64,000 nucleotides of DNA from assembly GCF_034190915.1 (NCBI RefSeq), contig NW_026947544.1:744001-808000 (forward strand). The letters run 5' to 3'. A model generated the notes under the pieces. It saw only the letters and a program-made list of their open reading frames with translations, ran no database searches and was not told the origin of the DNA. The stretch comes from Cavia porcellus (lineage: Eukaryota > Chordata > Mammalia > Rodentia > Caviidae). Positions 11,765-25,889 of this stretch are shown piece after piece (the first letter of the stretch is position 1; each line of letters begins with the position of its first letter). Made by a program: the position numbers and the translations under genes.

Positions 11765-13300
11765 GATGATGGTGGTAAACTGAAGATTACTGATGGACTG
11801 GCTTCCAAGGTGGCTTTTATGCTAGCAAATGCACAAAATTCATAGACAATAAGAATCATGAATTTCTCACTGGTAACAGATACAAACAATAGCCTCACTG
11901 GCTGTGGAGGAAAACTATACAGCAAAACTATACAAACACATGGAAGTTTTTAAGTGCATACACTGACGTAAAATGGTGTGTTGATGTGTTAAAGGTTGTG
12001 TTGATGTGTTAAATTTTGTTCTGATGGTCTAACTGAATCTAAATGTCATGTAATCACTTCTTAGTAGGTCAGCTGCATTAGCAATTCTATGGCAGCTGGA
12101 AGGCCTCTTCATTACAGACATATTTATGTTTGGAGAGTTTGAGAACAACTTTTCTCCACCAGTTTTAACAACTTAGCTAGATTTTTGCTATCAGTATTAT
12201 CTTTGGTTTTTGGGTTTTTCTCTAAAGTAGGAAATAATGCTAGAGGTACCGGAAAATAATTTCCTAGTTCTGAATCTTCTTGTTACTCTTGGTAAAAGTT
12301 GTGGATACCCTCATTTAAAATTTGAATTCTGAAAGAACTGTAACTAGAATCAAAGAAGAAAGTCATTTATTTATATTTTGTATGAGAAAGAAGGTACAAT
12401 CTATGAAAGTAAACTATGAAATTACAGACTTGAATTTTAAGTCCAAAAGGACATCAAATAATATATAAAATCTGTATCCTATGAAGGTACAGATTTCAAT
12501 TTTGAAAAGGACATGATACAAATTAAAGTATGAATCCTTTTAGTTTTTCTGAAAGAGATCTTGAATATCACAGTAAGGTATTAAAGATCTTCAAGGGAAA
12601 ATAGCCACAGTGAATACTTCTGTTAAGTAAGTTGAGCATACATTCATTAGTATTTTAAGTCATTGTGAAGATATCATAAAGAATTTAAGACATTAAAACT
12701 TCATATAATTTTCAAGTGCTTTTATTCTACATATGAGGTAATAGTATATAAAACAAAACCATAAACATTGAAAACATAGTGGAAGGTGAACAAGTTTCAT
12801 ATCTTGTTTAAAACAGGCTCCATTTTCTTCTGCAATGAAGTCAGTGAGAAGTGGATCTTTGAAATGATTCCTTTACTCTCCTAAATCCATAAAGATTAAG
12901 CTGCGTCACTAAGCTTTTCATCATATTAGTTTCAAATATTCTGCAATGTGTTTTTATTTCCAAAACTTCTTTTTCTAAAAATTCTTCATCAATGACTATG
13001 GATGTTCCAGCCTCATCCAACCAAATGACTTAATTTTTCATTTTCAACTTATTTCCAGTTTCTCAGGAAACTTTAGAGAAAGAAAGTCATTATCTACATC
13101 TCACTCTGAGATATATATTTTTTGGTCTCTAACAAAACATCCTTGAGAGAAAATCTGAAAAAGTGTGCTCTTCAACCACAGATCTTAACTCTGAATCCTC
13201 CATGAATCTGATCAGACCATGAAGATGCAATGTAAGTACCCGTGCCATTTGATTCATCTTTAGAAATAGCGTCTTGAATTCCTAAAGAAATCTGTGCCAT
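11765..13300 (-). pseudogene. HSFY-type heat-shock factor pseudogene
   Basis: Conceptual minus-strand translation gives an unmistakable heat-shock-factor DNA-binding domain: KFPEKL, then W, then EAGTSIVIDEEFLEKEVLE, then RIFETNMMKSLVTQLNLYGF and RRVKESFQRS (about 12845-13080). An N-terminal stretch starting MAQISLG (ATG at 13298-13300) with later ELRSVVEEHTF, plus a downstream GYPQLL...RV block (about 12260-12310) and PSEQ...HQH (about 12020), fit the HSFY subgroup best. HSFY proteins are HSF-like DNA-binding proteins expressed in testis. Frameshifts and stops are frequent, for example one base missing between W and EAGT, so it is non-functional. About 430 bp (12345-12775) separates the domain from the downstream block and ends in an acceptor-like ttctttgattctag, which hints at a retained intron. 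HSFX or another HSF paralogue is the alternative. Confidence 0.8.
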
Positions 13301-14361
13301 CTCAAATAAAGTTTTCCTCAGTGAATCTTCTTCTGGATGATACTGAACACTGAAGCTTTATATATTGTTTCAAAGAGCTCACAATTAAACTGAACATAGC
13401 CCTCACAATGATTACCTGTGACTTCATCCTGCCTGAATACTTATGGTATCACAAAACGACATCTCCTAGTAATTAATCTGTAACATCCAGCATGAGTGGA
13501 TCTTTTTTCTTGTATTCTGAAGTTTATATTTATATGATATCTAATATCATATAATATCTCATTTCCAAATAGTATTTCAAACAAAACAATCAACTAGTCT
13601 TAATTGTAAATGCCTGCAAATGTTATTTTAATTTTTACATGTAAATACACTTCCAACCCTACAGGAACAGAACTGTAAATGGGACATAGGCTATATCTTT
13701 TATAAATTTAATAGGACTCAAATGAATATGATATAGCTTTAATTTGGACATAGTTTATTACATTTACTATTAATGGTAGATGTGAATAGATGTGAATAAT
13801 GATTTTATTCACTATATTTTAGGAAAAGCTTTTATTCTATGTTTGATTTTCCTTTGATAATGACTTTAAACAAAAATTGCTTTTTCAGTTCTTTATATAT
13901 TCTTTATTTGAATCTTCTATGTGTGAAATCAGTGCTCACAGCTTTTCTTTCTATTTGTATGCTGACTTTAATACACACATGCATTTGTAGAATAAAGTAA
14001 TAACAGAAATAAAAATAATGCTACCACCACCAATAATAACAAAGGAACATGGGCAATTAGAAGGGACAGTTAAAAGGGAGACACTTTTAACTAGCAAATT
14101 AAAATCAGAATTAAAAATGTAATACAGAGGCTGTGCTGCTGAAAACAGTTGAGGGTAGCAATAATCAACCGCAGATAAAAATGAGTCTTTTAGAGTTCTG
14201 AAGGTGAAAAGACCACATCCTCTTGGGATATGTTCTATAGCAAGAATGCCAAAGATGTAAAAGGAGGTTGACTGATTTACTTATAAATAAAGTGAAGTAG
14301 CCAGCATATTAGCCTGGATCCCATCCTTAAACCTACCTTGTCTTACCCATGCCTTACATGA
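13301..14361. other. No gene seen; AT-rich DNA
   Basis: AT-rich, with no open frame, RNA gene or repeat I can place. The part next to 13300 could be 5' flank or UTR of the HSF pseudogene. Confidence 0.5.
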
Positions 14362-17300
14362 AAATCAACATTACCAGTAATGGTGGAATGCAATGAAAGC
14401 CATCCTCAGTGGAAAATTTATGGCACTGAGTTCCCACAACAGGAAAACAGAACAAATACAAATAAACAACCTAATGCTACACCTCAAACATTGAGAAAAA
14501 GAAGAGTAAGTCAAGCCCAAATCCAAAAGAAGAGAGGAAATTATAAAAATCAAAGAAGAAATCAATGCAATAGAGACTAAGAAAACAATCCAAAGAATCA
14601 ATGAGTCAAGTAAGTAGTTCTTTGAAAGAAAAAATAAAATTGATAAGCCCCTAGCAAATCTTATTTTAAAAAGGGAAGAAAAAGCTCCAATTCATGCAAT
14701 AAAAAATGAAAAAGGAGAAATCATTACAGACCCAATAGAAATACAGAAGATCATCAACACCTATTTCAAAAGACTCTGCTCTCAAAAGTTTGATAACACA
14801 GAAGAAATAGACAGATTCCTAGAAACATATGAAGTATAAAGGAAAGGTCAAGAGGATGCAAAACTGCTGAACAACCAAATTTCTATTAATGAAATTGAAA
14901 ATGTAATTAACTCCTTACCTACAAAGAAGAGACCAGGCCCAGATGGATTCACTGCAGAATTCTACAAGAAATACAAAGAAGAAGACCTAATGCTGAAACT
15001 CCTTGAACTCTTCAATGAATTTGAAAGAGAAGAAATCCTTCCCAAGGCATTCCTGGAAGCAAATATTACTCCAGTATCAAAATCTGAGAAACACCCAACT
15101 AAAAAAGAGAGCTATAGACAAATATCCCTAATGAACACAGATGCCAAAATCATCAAGATTTTTAGCAAATCATCAAGAAGATTATACATCATCACCAAGT
15201 GGGATTCACCATAGGCATAACAAAGGTGGTTCAATATATATAAGTAAATAAATGTAATCCACCATATCAAAAAAGCCAAAATAAGAATCACATGATCATT
15301 TCTGTAAATGCAGATAAAGCTTTTGATAAGGTCCAACATTCATTCGTGATAAGAACTTTACAGAAAAGTTGAATAAATGGTCTTTACCTCAACATATTAA
15401 TGGCCATCTACGACAAATGAACAGCCAGCATCATACTAAATGGCCAAAACTTGAAGGCCTTTACTTTAAAATCAGGCACAAGACAAGTATGTACTTTATC
15501 ACTACTCCTATTTAATATAGTACTGAAAATATTAGCCAGAGCAATTAGACAAGAGAGAGAAATACAAGGGGTAAAGATAGAAAAAGATGTTAAATGTTTG
15601 CAGATGATATGATTCTCTACATAGAAGACCCCCCTAAACTCCACTGAAAAACTCTTAGATATAATAAATAAGTTCAGTAATATAGCTTGATATAAAATAT
15701 ACTCAAAAATAAATAGCATTAATATCCACTAACAACAAAATCACAGAGAAAGAAATAAAAGAAGACATAACCTCACAATAGCAACCAAAAAAAAATGAAA
15801 TATTTAGGAATTAATCTTACAAAAGAAGTGAAAGACCTATACAGGGAAAATTATAATACATTTTTTAAAAAATTGAAAATGACCTTATAAAATGGAAAGA
15901 CGTCCTTTGATCACGGATAGGAAGAATAGATATTGTGAAAAGCCATTCTCCCAAAACTCTTATGCAGATTCAATACAAAACCAATAAAAATACCATCAAC
16001 ATACCTCACAGATCTAAATAAATCACTCTTATAATTCATCTGGAGTGAGAAGAGACCTAGAATATCAAAGACAGTTCTAAGCAAAAAAGGCAAGGTAGGA
16101 GACATCCCAATCCCTGACTTGATGTTATACTAAAAAGCAATAGTAGTAAAATCAATATGGTACTGGAATCAAAACTGATCTGAAGATTAATGGAATAGAT
16201 TAGCATATATAACTACAACTACAAACATACTCAACCACTTTATCTTTGATAAAGGAGCCAAACACTTTCACTAGAAGCATGATAGTCTCTTTAATAAATG
16301 GGGTTGGAAAAAAGTGGCTCTCCATGTGATGAAAACTAAAACTAGACCCATGCCTATCAACTTGTACTAAATTAAAATCTAAATGGATCAAAGATCTGAG
16401 TATCAAAACAGAAAAACTAAATCTATTGGAAGACAAATTGGGTAGAAACATTGAAGACATAGGAGTAGGTAGAGAATTCATGAATAAGACTCAAACCATA
16501 TGGGAAATACTTCCCAGAATCAATAACTGGGATCATCTCTTATTAAAAATTTCTGCATGTCAAAAGAAATGTCCAGCATAGTAAAAAGAAAAACTACAAA
16601 CTGGGAAAAAATCTTAGTGAACTCTCCCTCATACAAAGGACTTTTGTCTAAAACACATAAAGAATTAAAAAAAATCAGATCCCCAAAATTCAAAGATCCA
16701 ATCTAAAAATGGACATCTGAGATGAATACACACTTTTGAGACAAATAAATTGAAATTGCAAATAAATACATGAAAAAATGTTCATCATCATTAGTCATTA
16801 GAGAAATGCAAATTAAAACCACACAGATTCCATCTCACTCCTGAAAAAATAGCCAGAATCAAGAACATCATCAACAACAAATGCTGGAGAGGCTGTGAGG
16901 AAAAAGGAACTCTCTTGCACTGTTGGTGGGAGTGTAGACTGGTGCAACCATTGTGGAGGTCAGTCTGTAAATTTTCAAAAAACTGGGATTGAAAGTCCCA
17001 TTTGTTGCAGTTATCCCACTTCTAGGCATATTCTCAAAAAAACTGAAAGCATCATACCACAGTGATATATGTGCACCCATGTTTATAGCAGCACAGTTTG
17101 TAATAGCCAGATCTTGGAATGGATGAAAAAGTTGTGGTATTTTTATACAATGGAACACTACTCAGCTGTACAAAAGGATCACATTGAGGTATTTATAAAT
17201 AAACGGATACAGCTTGAGACCATACACACAAGTGAAATAAATCAAACTCGCATGTATGAATAGAGAATAGTTTCCCTATTGTAAGAATTGATTCAAATAT

Positions 17301-18682
17301 ATAAAAGTGTGTGGGAAGCATGATTTCCCATTATGTAGCTTTGAAGCCTTATAAAGTTTTCACTCATTAATTGGAATGGCTGTTTGATATTATTACCTGT
17401 GATGATATGAACAGCTATTTTGAAGAAAACAAGACATCATATCTAGTGGTGATTTAATATCACCTTGTTTGGAAACTCCACCAGACTGTTGTTCTTCTGT
17501 CTCCACTGGTTTTATCATGTTGTATCTTACTCGAGTTTATTATGTGTGATAGTATAAACAAAAATTTTTAAAGGCAATGAGATAATATAGAAACCATTGT
17601 TCATTTTCCGTTAGCTGGTTCTAAATACCCTGTAATATTTTCATCCTCTTGAATGGTTTCACACTGCCTTGATTAAGTTTCATGCCATAGTATATGAAGT
17701 TATGCTCAGATATTTCAAGGAAAGAGACACTATGGTCACTACTATTAAGTCGAGTTATCTTGTGTTGAATCACTATATTGCTGAAATTGTTATGCTTTGA
17801 CCTAAATTGTTATGTTGTTACGTACTCTTTTATGTCAATCTCCCCCTTTTTGAAAAAATTTTGTATTTATTTTTTAATTAAGGGAAAAAATCCAAAAATT
17901 TAGCAGGATATATCATAGTAACTTTTTGATTTCCTACTAACTTGAAGTGATGCCCTGTATTGCGCCCACCATCTTGTTTTGACTGTTTTACAATGTTCTG
18001 TTCTATTTGATAGTATCAGGTTGCAGGGTATGAGCAACTACTTTGAAGACAATAAGATTCACTTTGATGCCCATTCTGGTTTGACAATTATCTTTTTTTG
18101 CAGTCCTGTAATGTCTTCAAAGTTTAGGTATTTTTGGTCTTGTTCTGCACTGTTTTGTTCAAGTTTATTATATCTAATGATATAGGCAATTCTTTTTAAG
18201 GTAGCAAGAGGCATTATGGTAAGCATTGTTGATTACCTTTTATTCTGTTTTAACATCATGTACTATGTCCATCCTTTGTTTTGACTGACTGCTTTGTTTT
18301 GTCGTATTGGGTATTATTCTATTCCAAAGAAAAAAGTAATAAGAACTGTGATAGTAATAAAACCCAAAATGTGTAAATGTTGTTGTAAAAAAGAAAGGGA
18401 AAAAAGTGCTCTAAATGATACAACTTAAAGTGTGCTTAGGTGTGTTAAGGTGGATGACCATATTAATAAGTTTTGTTGCATCACTGAACACAACTCTTTG
18501 CAGTCCCACTGTTTGAATGTCCACATTGTATGCTTTAATCCTGTAACTTGAACAACTATTTCTAAGATGACAATGTGTAATCTAGTAACTAGTGATTTAT
18601 TACTATTTTTATGAAATTGTGTATTACTTGTACCCTTATACTGTTTTATTTTTTCTCCTTTAAATAAAATTTTAAAAGAAAG
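14362..18682 (+). mobile_element. L1-B: old 5'-truncated LINE-1
   Basis: Begins inside ORF2 (codon ~290 of the young copies) and runs to an A-rich 3' end near 18680. ORF2 homology (reverse transcriptase through the Cys-rich C-terminus) extends to about 17284 and has many stops and frameshifts; the FADD region reads as cagatgatatgattc near 15600. The remaining 1.4 kb is L1 3' UTR. Divergence from the young copies is visibly higher than among those three. No TSD was found. Confidence 0.9.
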
Positions 18683-20230
18683 AATAATTTAAAATATATT
18701 TACAAGCAAACAAAAATACAAACAAAACTTACCAGAATATGTGGGATGCACTGAAAGCAGTAGTCAGAGGAAAATTTATTACAGTAAATTCCCATCAGGA
18801 AAACAGAACATATATAAATAAAGAACCAGATGCCATACCTCAAACATCTTGAAAAAGAACAGCAAGTCAAACTCAAAGCCAAATCAAAGAGGAAATTGTA
18901 AAGATCAGAGCAAAAATCAAGGCAATAGAGACTAAGAAAACAATTCAAAGAATCAATGAATCAAAGAGTTTGTTCTTTGAAAGAATAAAGAAAATTGATA
19001 AGCCCCTATCCAACTTTATTTTTAAAATAAAGAAAAAAACTCAAGTTTATGCAATAAGCAATGAAAACAGTGAAATATCAAAGACTCTATGGAAATACAA
19101 AAGATCCTCAACATCTATTTCAAAAACCTCTACTATCATAGCCCAACATCTATTTTGAAAACCTCTACTATCAAAGGTTTGATCACACAGAAAAAATAGA
19201 CAGATTCCTGGAAACATGAACTAGAAAACGTGGGTCAAGAAGATGAAAAACTGCTGAATAACCTATTTTCAAATAATGAAATTAAAAATATAATTTAGTC
19301 CTTACCCAAAAAGAGGAACGCAAATCCAGATGGATGCATTGTGAAATTCTACAAGCAATACAAAGACAGTCCTTAAACTCATCAGTGAACTTGAAAGGGA
19401 CGCAAGTCCTCCTACAACGTTCCTGGAAGCAATTACTCTAGTATCAAATCAACTGAAAAAGAGAACTACAGGCTTATCTCTCTAATGAACATAGATACAA
19501 AAGTTCTCAATAAAATATTGGCAAACAGAATGCAGCAAATCATCAAGAAGATTATACACCATGACCACGTAGATTCTTCCCAGGAATGTAGAGATGGTTC
19601 AAGATAGGTAAATCAATAAATGTAATCCACCATATCAATACAGCCAAAAATAAGAATCACATGATAATTTCTATAGATGCAGAAAAACTTTTGAAAAGGA
19701 TTATAACTTATTCATGATAAGAAACTTATAGAATATTGTAATAGATTGCCTTTCCTACAATATGATAAAAGCCATCTATGACAAATCAACAGCCTCTATT
19801 ATATTAACTGGCCAAAAACTGAATTTTTTTACCTTAAAATCAGGCGCAAGACAATGATGCTCACTATCAACACTCCTTTTCAACATAGTGCTTGAGCACT
19901 CCCTAGAGCATTAGCAAGAGAGAGAAATAAAAGGAGTAAGAATATTAAAAAGAATTGAATAATCATTATTTGTAGATGATGATACTCTACATAGAATACT
20001 ACCAAATCTTCATTGAAAGACACTTACATATAAAGAATAAATTCAGTTATGTAGCTGGATTCAAAGTCAACACTCAAAAATCATAACATTCCTATGTACT
20101 AACAACAAAATCACTAGGAGAAAAATAAGAGAAGCCACACCCTTAAAAATAGCATAGAAAAAATGAAATACTTAAGGACTGAATCTAATGAAAGAAGTAA
20201 AAATCTATTCATGGAAAAATATAATACTCT
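18683..20230 (+). mobile_element. L1-D: old ORF2 slice, truncated at both ends
   Basis: Starts directly after L1-B's tail, again near ORF2 codon ~280, and parallels ORF2 through the RT region to about codon 790. It stops abruptly at 20230 where the monomers of L1-C begin. The missing 3' part is not found beyond L1-C. Heavily decayed, with no intact frame. Confidence 0.85.
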
Positions 20231-20900
20231 AGGCTCAGCTGGTTCTGGGGATCTTGGGCCTGTCTGCACCATCAATTCTGGAAACTGGACAGCAGGAAGT
20301 GAGTGTCTGCAAACCATCCTGAGCTCCAAGAGTTAAAAATCATTGCTCCCACTGGCCAAGGAGCTTCACAGCTTTCTGCCACACTAGGCTAGTTCTGTGG
20401 TTCTAGGGCCTCTCTGCATGAACTCCCTAGCTTATTTCAATGCTCAGCGGGCTCCAGGATCTTGGGCCTGACTGCACCCTAATTCCGGAAACCGGGCAGC
20501 TGGAGGTGGATGTCCCCACAGCATGCTGAACCCCAGGAGTTTAAGATCATAGCTTCCACTGGAACTTCACAGCTTCTTGCCACACTCTACAGGTTCAGCA
20601 GGTCTTAGGCCTGCCTGCACACTCAGTTTTGGAAACTTTGCGACAGGATGTGGGTGTCACCACACCATTCCTAGCATAGGGAGATTAAGATCATTGTTCC
20701 CCCCCCAACTAAGGAACTTCATGGCTTCCAGCCACTCTTGACTGGCTCTGCAGGTTTTGGGCCTGCCTGCCCCAAATTCAGTGACATCTCTATTGGGGAA
20801 CTGGTGGCCATAGTCACAGGAGCTGAGGCCATAGAAGAGGATTTCCAATAGCCCCACAGGAAGCATTGGAATAACACTTCAAACATGAAAATATAGGAAA
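20231..20900 (+). promoter_or_regulatory. L1-C 5' UTR with ~150-bp monomers
   Basis: A landmark of the form ggctcagc...cttgggcctg recurs at about 20232, 20441, 20594 and 20741, with a partial unit near 20388, giving a period near 150 bp. The sequence is unrelated by eye to the 261-bp monomers of L1-1 and L1-3. A promoter role is inferred by analogy with other monomeric L1 leaders. Confidence 0.75.
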
Positions 20901-21883
20901 ATGACAAAACAAATGTCAAAATAAACAACATCCAGCTCATACCAAAAACTTTAAGAACTATGTACTTAGGAGAAAATATATGCTATACATGAAATACCTG
21001 AAATAATAGCAACTGGAATAAAGAAGCAACTCTGGGAAGCTTTAAAGGAATTCAAACTAGAAATAATCTCCCAGGTAAAAGAAGAAATGATAAAATAAGT
21101 GAAAGAGATGCTGAACATATTTAAAGAAGACACAAAAAATTTAGAGGAACAAAAAAAAAAAGAATCTAGGATGAAGAATGTAAGAAACAAACAGAACACA
21201 TGAAGCAGATTCAAAGTGATATAGAGGAAATAAAAAATTCCATTGAAAGTTGTCAAAACCATATCAATGAAAGTGAAGATAGAATTTCAGATCTCAAAGA
21301 CAAGAATGTTGTTAGTGAACAGGAAAAAAATCTTTGAAAAATAACAATGAATCAGGAAATAACAATTCAATAGCTTCAAGATGATGCAAAGAAAAACCAC
21401 ATAAGTTTGATAAGGATACATGAAAAAGAAAGTGATAGCATGTACAATGTCAGGAGCATATTTAGAGAAATAATAGCTGACAATGTAAACTGACATCAGG
21501 ATCAGTGAAGCATATAGAATTTTAAAAAGCCATAAGAAAAATAAAACTACAACCAGACATATAATAATCACCATCCAAGAATTCCAACATAAGAATAGAA
21601 TATTAAAAACTAACAGACAGAAAAGACAGATCACCTATAAAGGAAAACATCAGAATCACAGCAGACTTCTCAGGACAAACAATAAAGAGAATGGAGTGAA
21701 GTATTTCAGATCCTAGACTGATGTACCCTGCAAACCTGTCCTTCAAAACTAATAGATAAATTAGATACTTCAATGACAAAGAACAGCTGAAGAACTTCAT
21801 GATCATGAAGCCAACCCTGCAAAAATATTGAAAGACATTTTACATACCCATAAGAAAAATCACTAAGCAAAGCAGACAGTTAA
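20901..21883 (+). pseudogene. L1-C ORF1 remains
   Basis: Collinear with the young ORF1 from the ATG (aaaatgacaaaac) through coiled coil, RRM and C-terminal domain to a stop near 21883. A stop appears within the first ten codons and frameshifts follow, so it cannot make ORF1p. Confidence 0.85.
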
Positions 21884-21902
21884 ACAGAATGGAAAGATAA
21901 AG

Positions 21903-24900
21903 ATGAAACAGCAGAAAAACCAAATGTCAAAAAGAAACCAAAATATAGCAGTAATAACCATTATTGTAACTGGTCTCAATGCACCAATTAAAAGAAACAG
22001 TCTGGCAGATTGGATCAAGAAACAACGTCCAACCATACGCTGCTACAGGAAACCCATTTAACCAAAAAGGAATATGGACTGAAAGTCAAAGGATAGAAAA
22101 TAATACATCATACAACAGGAACAGCCACCCCCAAAAAAGCAAGTGTAGCTAACATGTTTGCAAACAATATGAACTTCAAACCAAGAATGATCAGAAGAGA
22201 TAAAGAAGGTCTTTATATACTGGTTAGAAGAAAACTTCAAAAGGATGAGTTAACAATATTAAATATATATGCACCAAATTCCAGCACACCAAACTATATA
22301 AAGCAAGTATTAATAGAAATGAAAGACCAAATTAGGTATAACACAGTTATAACAGGAGACCTTAAAACAATATTGACACCAAAGGACAGATTAATCAGAG
22401 AGAAAATCAGCAAAGAAATTAAAAGAACTGAATCACACCTGTAATCAAATGGACTTGATAGAAATAGACAGAGTTTTCCATTCAACACCATCAGAATACA
22501 GATTCTTCCCAGCAGTACATGAGACATTCTCTAAAATAGAATATTTTAAAATAAATGTGAAAGAGCTGAATTTATTTCAACTCTTGGAGACTGGAGATTG
22601 GAATTCATGTTTTCCAATCATAGCACCATGAAACGAGAAATAATTATAAAAGAAACTACAAAAGCCCACAAACACATGAATATTGAATAATACACTCTAG
22701 AGCAATCAATGGATCACAGAGGAAATTAAATAAGAATTTAAACTACACTTACAAGCAAATTAAAATACAAATGCAAATTACCAGAGTATGTGGGAGGCTA
22801 TGAAATCTCTCCTCAGAGGAAAACTTATTGCACTGAGTTTGCACATGAGGAAAACAAAATGAATAGAAATAAATAACATGATGCTAAAACTCAAACATCT
22901 AGAAAAAGAAAAGCAAGTCAAGCCCATAGCCAAAAGAAGAGAGGAAATTATAAAAATCAGAGCAGAAATTAATGCAATAGAGAATGAGAAAATAATCCAA
23001 AGAATCAATGAATGAGTGGATTCTTTGAAAGAATAAATGAAATTGATAAGCCCCTAGCCAACCTTACTTAAAAAAGGGAAGAAAAAGCTCAAATACATGC
23101 ATTAAGGAATGAAAAAGGTGAAATCACTACAGACTCTGTAGAAATACAGAAGATCATCAATACCTATTTTGAAAACCTCTACTCTCATAGGTTTGATAAT
23201 ACAGAAGAGATAGACAGGTTCCTAGAAACATATGAAGTAGCAAAGCTAGGTCAAGAAGCTGTAAATCTGCTGAATAACCCAATTTCTATTCATGAAGTTG
23301 AATATTTAATTAAGTCTTACCTACAAAGAAGAGCACAGGCCCAGATGGTTTCACTGTGAAATTCTACAAGAAACACAAAGAAGACTTAATGCCAATACTC
23401 CTCAAACTCTTCAATGAAATTGAGAGTGAAGTAATCCTTCTTAGTCATTCCTGGAAGCAGATATTACTCTAGTATCAAAACCTGAGAAGGACCCAACTGA
23501 AAAAGAGAACTACAGACCAACTCCCTGATGAACACAGATGCAAAAATCCTTAATAAAATATTGGCAAATAGGATGCAGCAAATCATCAAGAAGCTCATAC
23601 ACCATGACCAAGTGGGATTCATCCCAGACATGCAGGGATGGTTCAATATACATAAATCAATAAATATAATACACCATATCAATAGAGCCAAACGTAAGAA
23701 TCACATGATCATTTCTATAGATGCAGAAAAAGCTTTTGTAAGGTCCAGCATTCATTTATGATAAGAACCGTGCAGAAAATTTGAATAGATGGTCTTTGCC
23801 TCAATATATTAAAGGCCATCTATGACAAATGAACAGCCAATATCATACTAAATGGCCAAAAATTGAAGACCTTTACTTTAAAATCGGGCACAAACAAGGA
23901 TGTCACTTATCACTGTTTCTATTTAATATAGTATTGGAAATACTAGCCAGAGCAACTAGACAAGAGAGAGAAATAAAAGGCATAAAGATAGGAAAAGAGT
24001 TAACATTATTTGCAGATGATATGATACTCTATATAGAAGATCCCCAAAATTCCATTGAAAGACTTCTAGATATAATAAATAAATTCAGTAAGGGTAGCTG
24101 GATATAAAATCAATACTCAAAAATCAATAGCATTTCTATACACTAACAACAAAGTCACAGAGAGAAATAAGAGAAGCCACACCCTTCACACTAGCAACCA
24201 AAAAAATGAAATATTTAGGAATTACTCTCACGAAAGAAGTGGAAGACCTATACAGGGAAAATTATGATAACACTGAAAAATGAAACTTAAGATAATCTCA
24301 GAAAATGGAAAGACACCCCTTGCTCATAAATAGGAAGAATAAATATTGTTAAAATGGCCATTCTCCCAAGACTTTTATAAAGATTCAACACAATCCTGAT
24401 AAAAATGCCATCAACTTACCTCATAGAACTCAAGAAAACACTACTAAATTCATCTGGAATGAGAAGAGACCTATAATATCAAGGACAGTTCTAAGCAGCA
24501 AAGGCAAGGCAGGAGGTATCACAACCCCTGATTTGAAGTTATACTACAAAGCAACCATAGTAAAATCAACTTGGTACTGGAACCAAAATAGACCTGAAGA
24601 TTAGAGGAATAGATTAGAAGATACAACCACAACTACAAACACACTCAACCACCTTATCTTTATAAAAGGGCCAAACAGGTTCACTGGAAGTATGACAGTC
24701 TTTTTAATAAGTGGTGTTGGAAAAACTGGCTCTCTATATGCCAAAAACTAAAACTAGATCCATGCCCATCACCATGTACTAAAATAAAGTCTAAATGGAT
24801 CAAAGATCTAAATATTAAAACAGAAACACTAAATCTATTGTAAGACAAATTGGGTAGAAACCTTGAAGACATAGGAGTAGGTAGAGAATTCATGAACCGG

Positions 24901-25695
24901 ACTCAAACCACACGGGAAATACTTCCCAAGGTCAATAATTGGGATCACCTCTTATTAAAAAGTTTCTGCACATCAAAAGAAATCTCCAGCATAGTGAAAA
25001 GAAAACCCACAAACTGGGAAAATATCTTAGTGAACTGTCTCTCAGAAAAAGGACTTCTGTCTAAAACATAATAAAGAATTTTAAAAAATCAGACACCCAA
25101 AATTCAAAGACCCAATCCAAAAATGGGCATCTGGGTGAATAAACAATTTTCAGATGAAGAATAAAAATGGCAAATAAATATTTGAAAAAATCTTCATCAT
25201 CATTAGTCATTAGAGAAATGCAAATTAAAACCACACTGAGCTTTCATCTCACTCCTTAAAGAATGGCCAAGATCAAGAAAAGCACCAACAACAAATGCTG
25301 GAGAGGCTGTGGGGAAAAAGGAACTCTGCTGCACTGTTGTTGGGCATCTAAACTAGTGCAACCATTGTGAGAGGTCAGTCTGGAGAATTCTCAGTAAAGA
25401 ATTGAAAGCATCATCCCAGAAGAACTGAAAATATCATACCACAGTGATATATGTGCACCCATATTTATAGCAGCACAATTTGTAATAGCCAGATCTTGGA
25501 AACAACCGAAGTGTCCATCAAGGGAGGAATAGATTAAAAGACTTGTGGTGTTTTTATACAATGGAGTACTCCTCAGCTATAAAGAATGATCACATTGAGA
25601 TATTTATAAATAAATGGACTCCGCTTGAGACCATACTCACAAGTGAAATAAATCAAACTCACATGTATAAATACTGAATAGTTTCCCTGGTGTAA
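21903..25695 (+). pseudogene. L1-C ORF2 remains
   Basis: Collinear with the whole of ORF2: endonuclease (open blocks 22154-22444 and 22449-22631), RT (an FADD-coding block near 24010 within the open block 23829-24107) and C-terminal region ending near 25695. Many indels and stops are present. Block order is unchanged, so decay rather than rearrangement is the cause. Confidence 0.87.
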
Positions 25696-25789
25696 GAAAT
25701 GATAACAATACACAAAAGTATGTTGTAGTCATGATTCCCAATCATATTGTTTTGAAGCCACATAATGTTTTCACTCATTAATTACAAAG

Positions 25790-25889
25790 TTTTTTTTTCT
25801 CCTTTTTATTGGTACCAGGGATCGAATTTATGACTTCCTGCTTGCTTGCAAGGCAGGCTCTTATGCTGCTGAGCTAAATCCCCAGCCCC
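25790..25889 (-). mobile_element. ID SINE
   Basis: The reverse complement starts ggggctggggatttagctca and ends in a ggtacc...A-rich tail, the tRNA-derived ID layout with internal A and B box regions. Possible imperfect duplication of aattacaa/aattgcaa at the ends. Confidence 0.88.

Noticed and set aside
25790..25889. tRNA gene-like sequence
   Set aside because: It has the ID SINE head, A-rich tail and insertion context; it is a tRNA-derived retroposon, as are 26407-26497 and 56564-56674.
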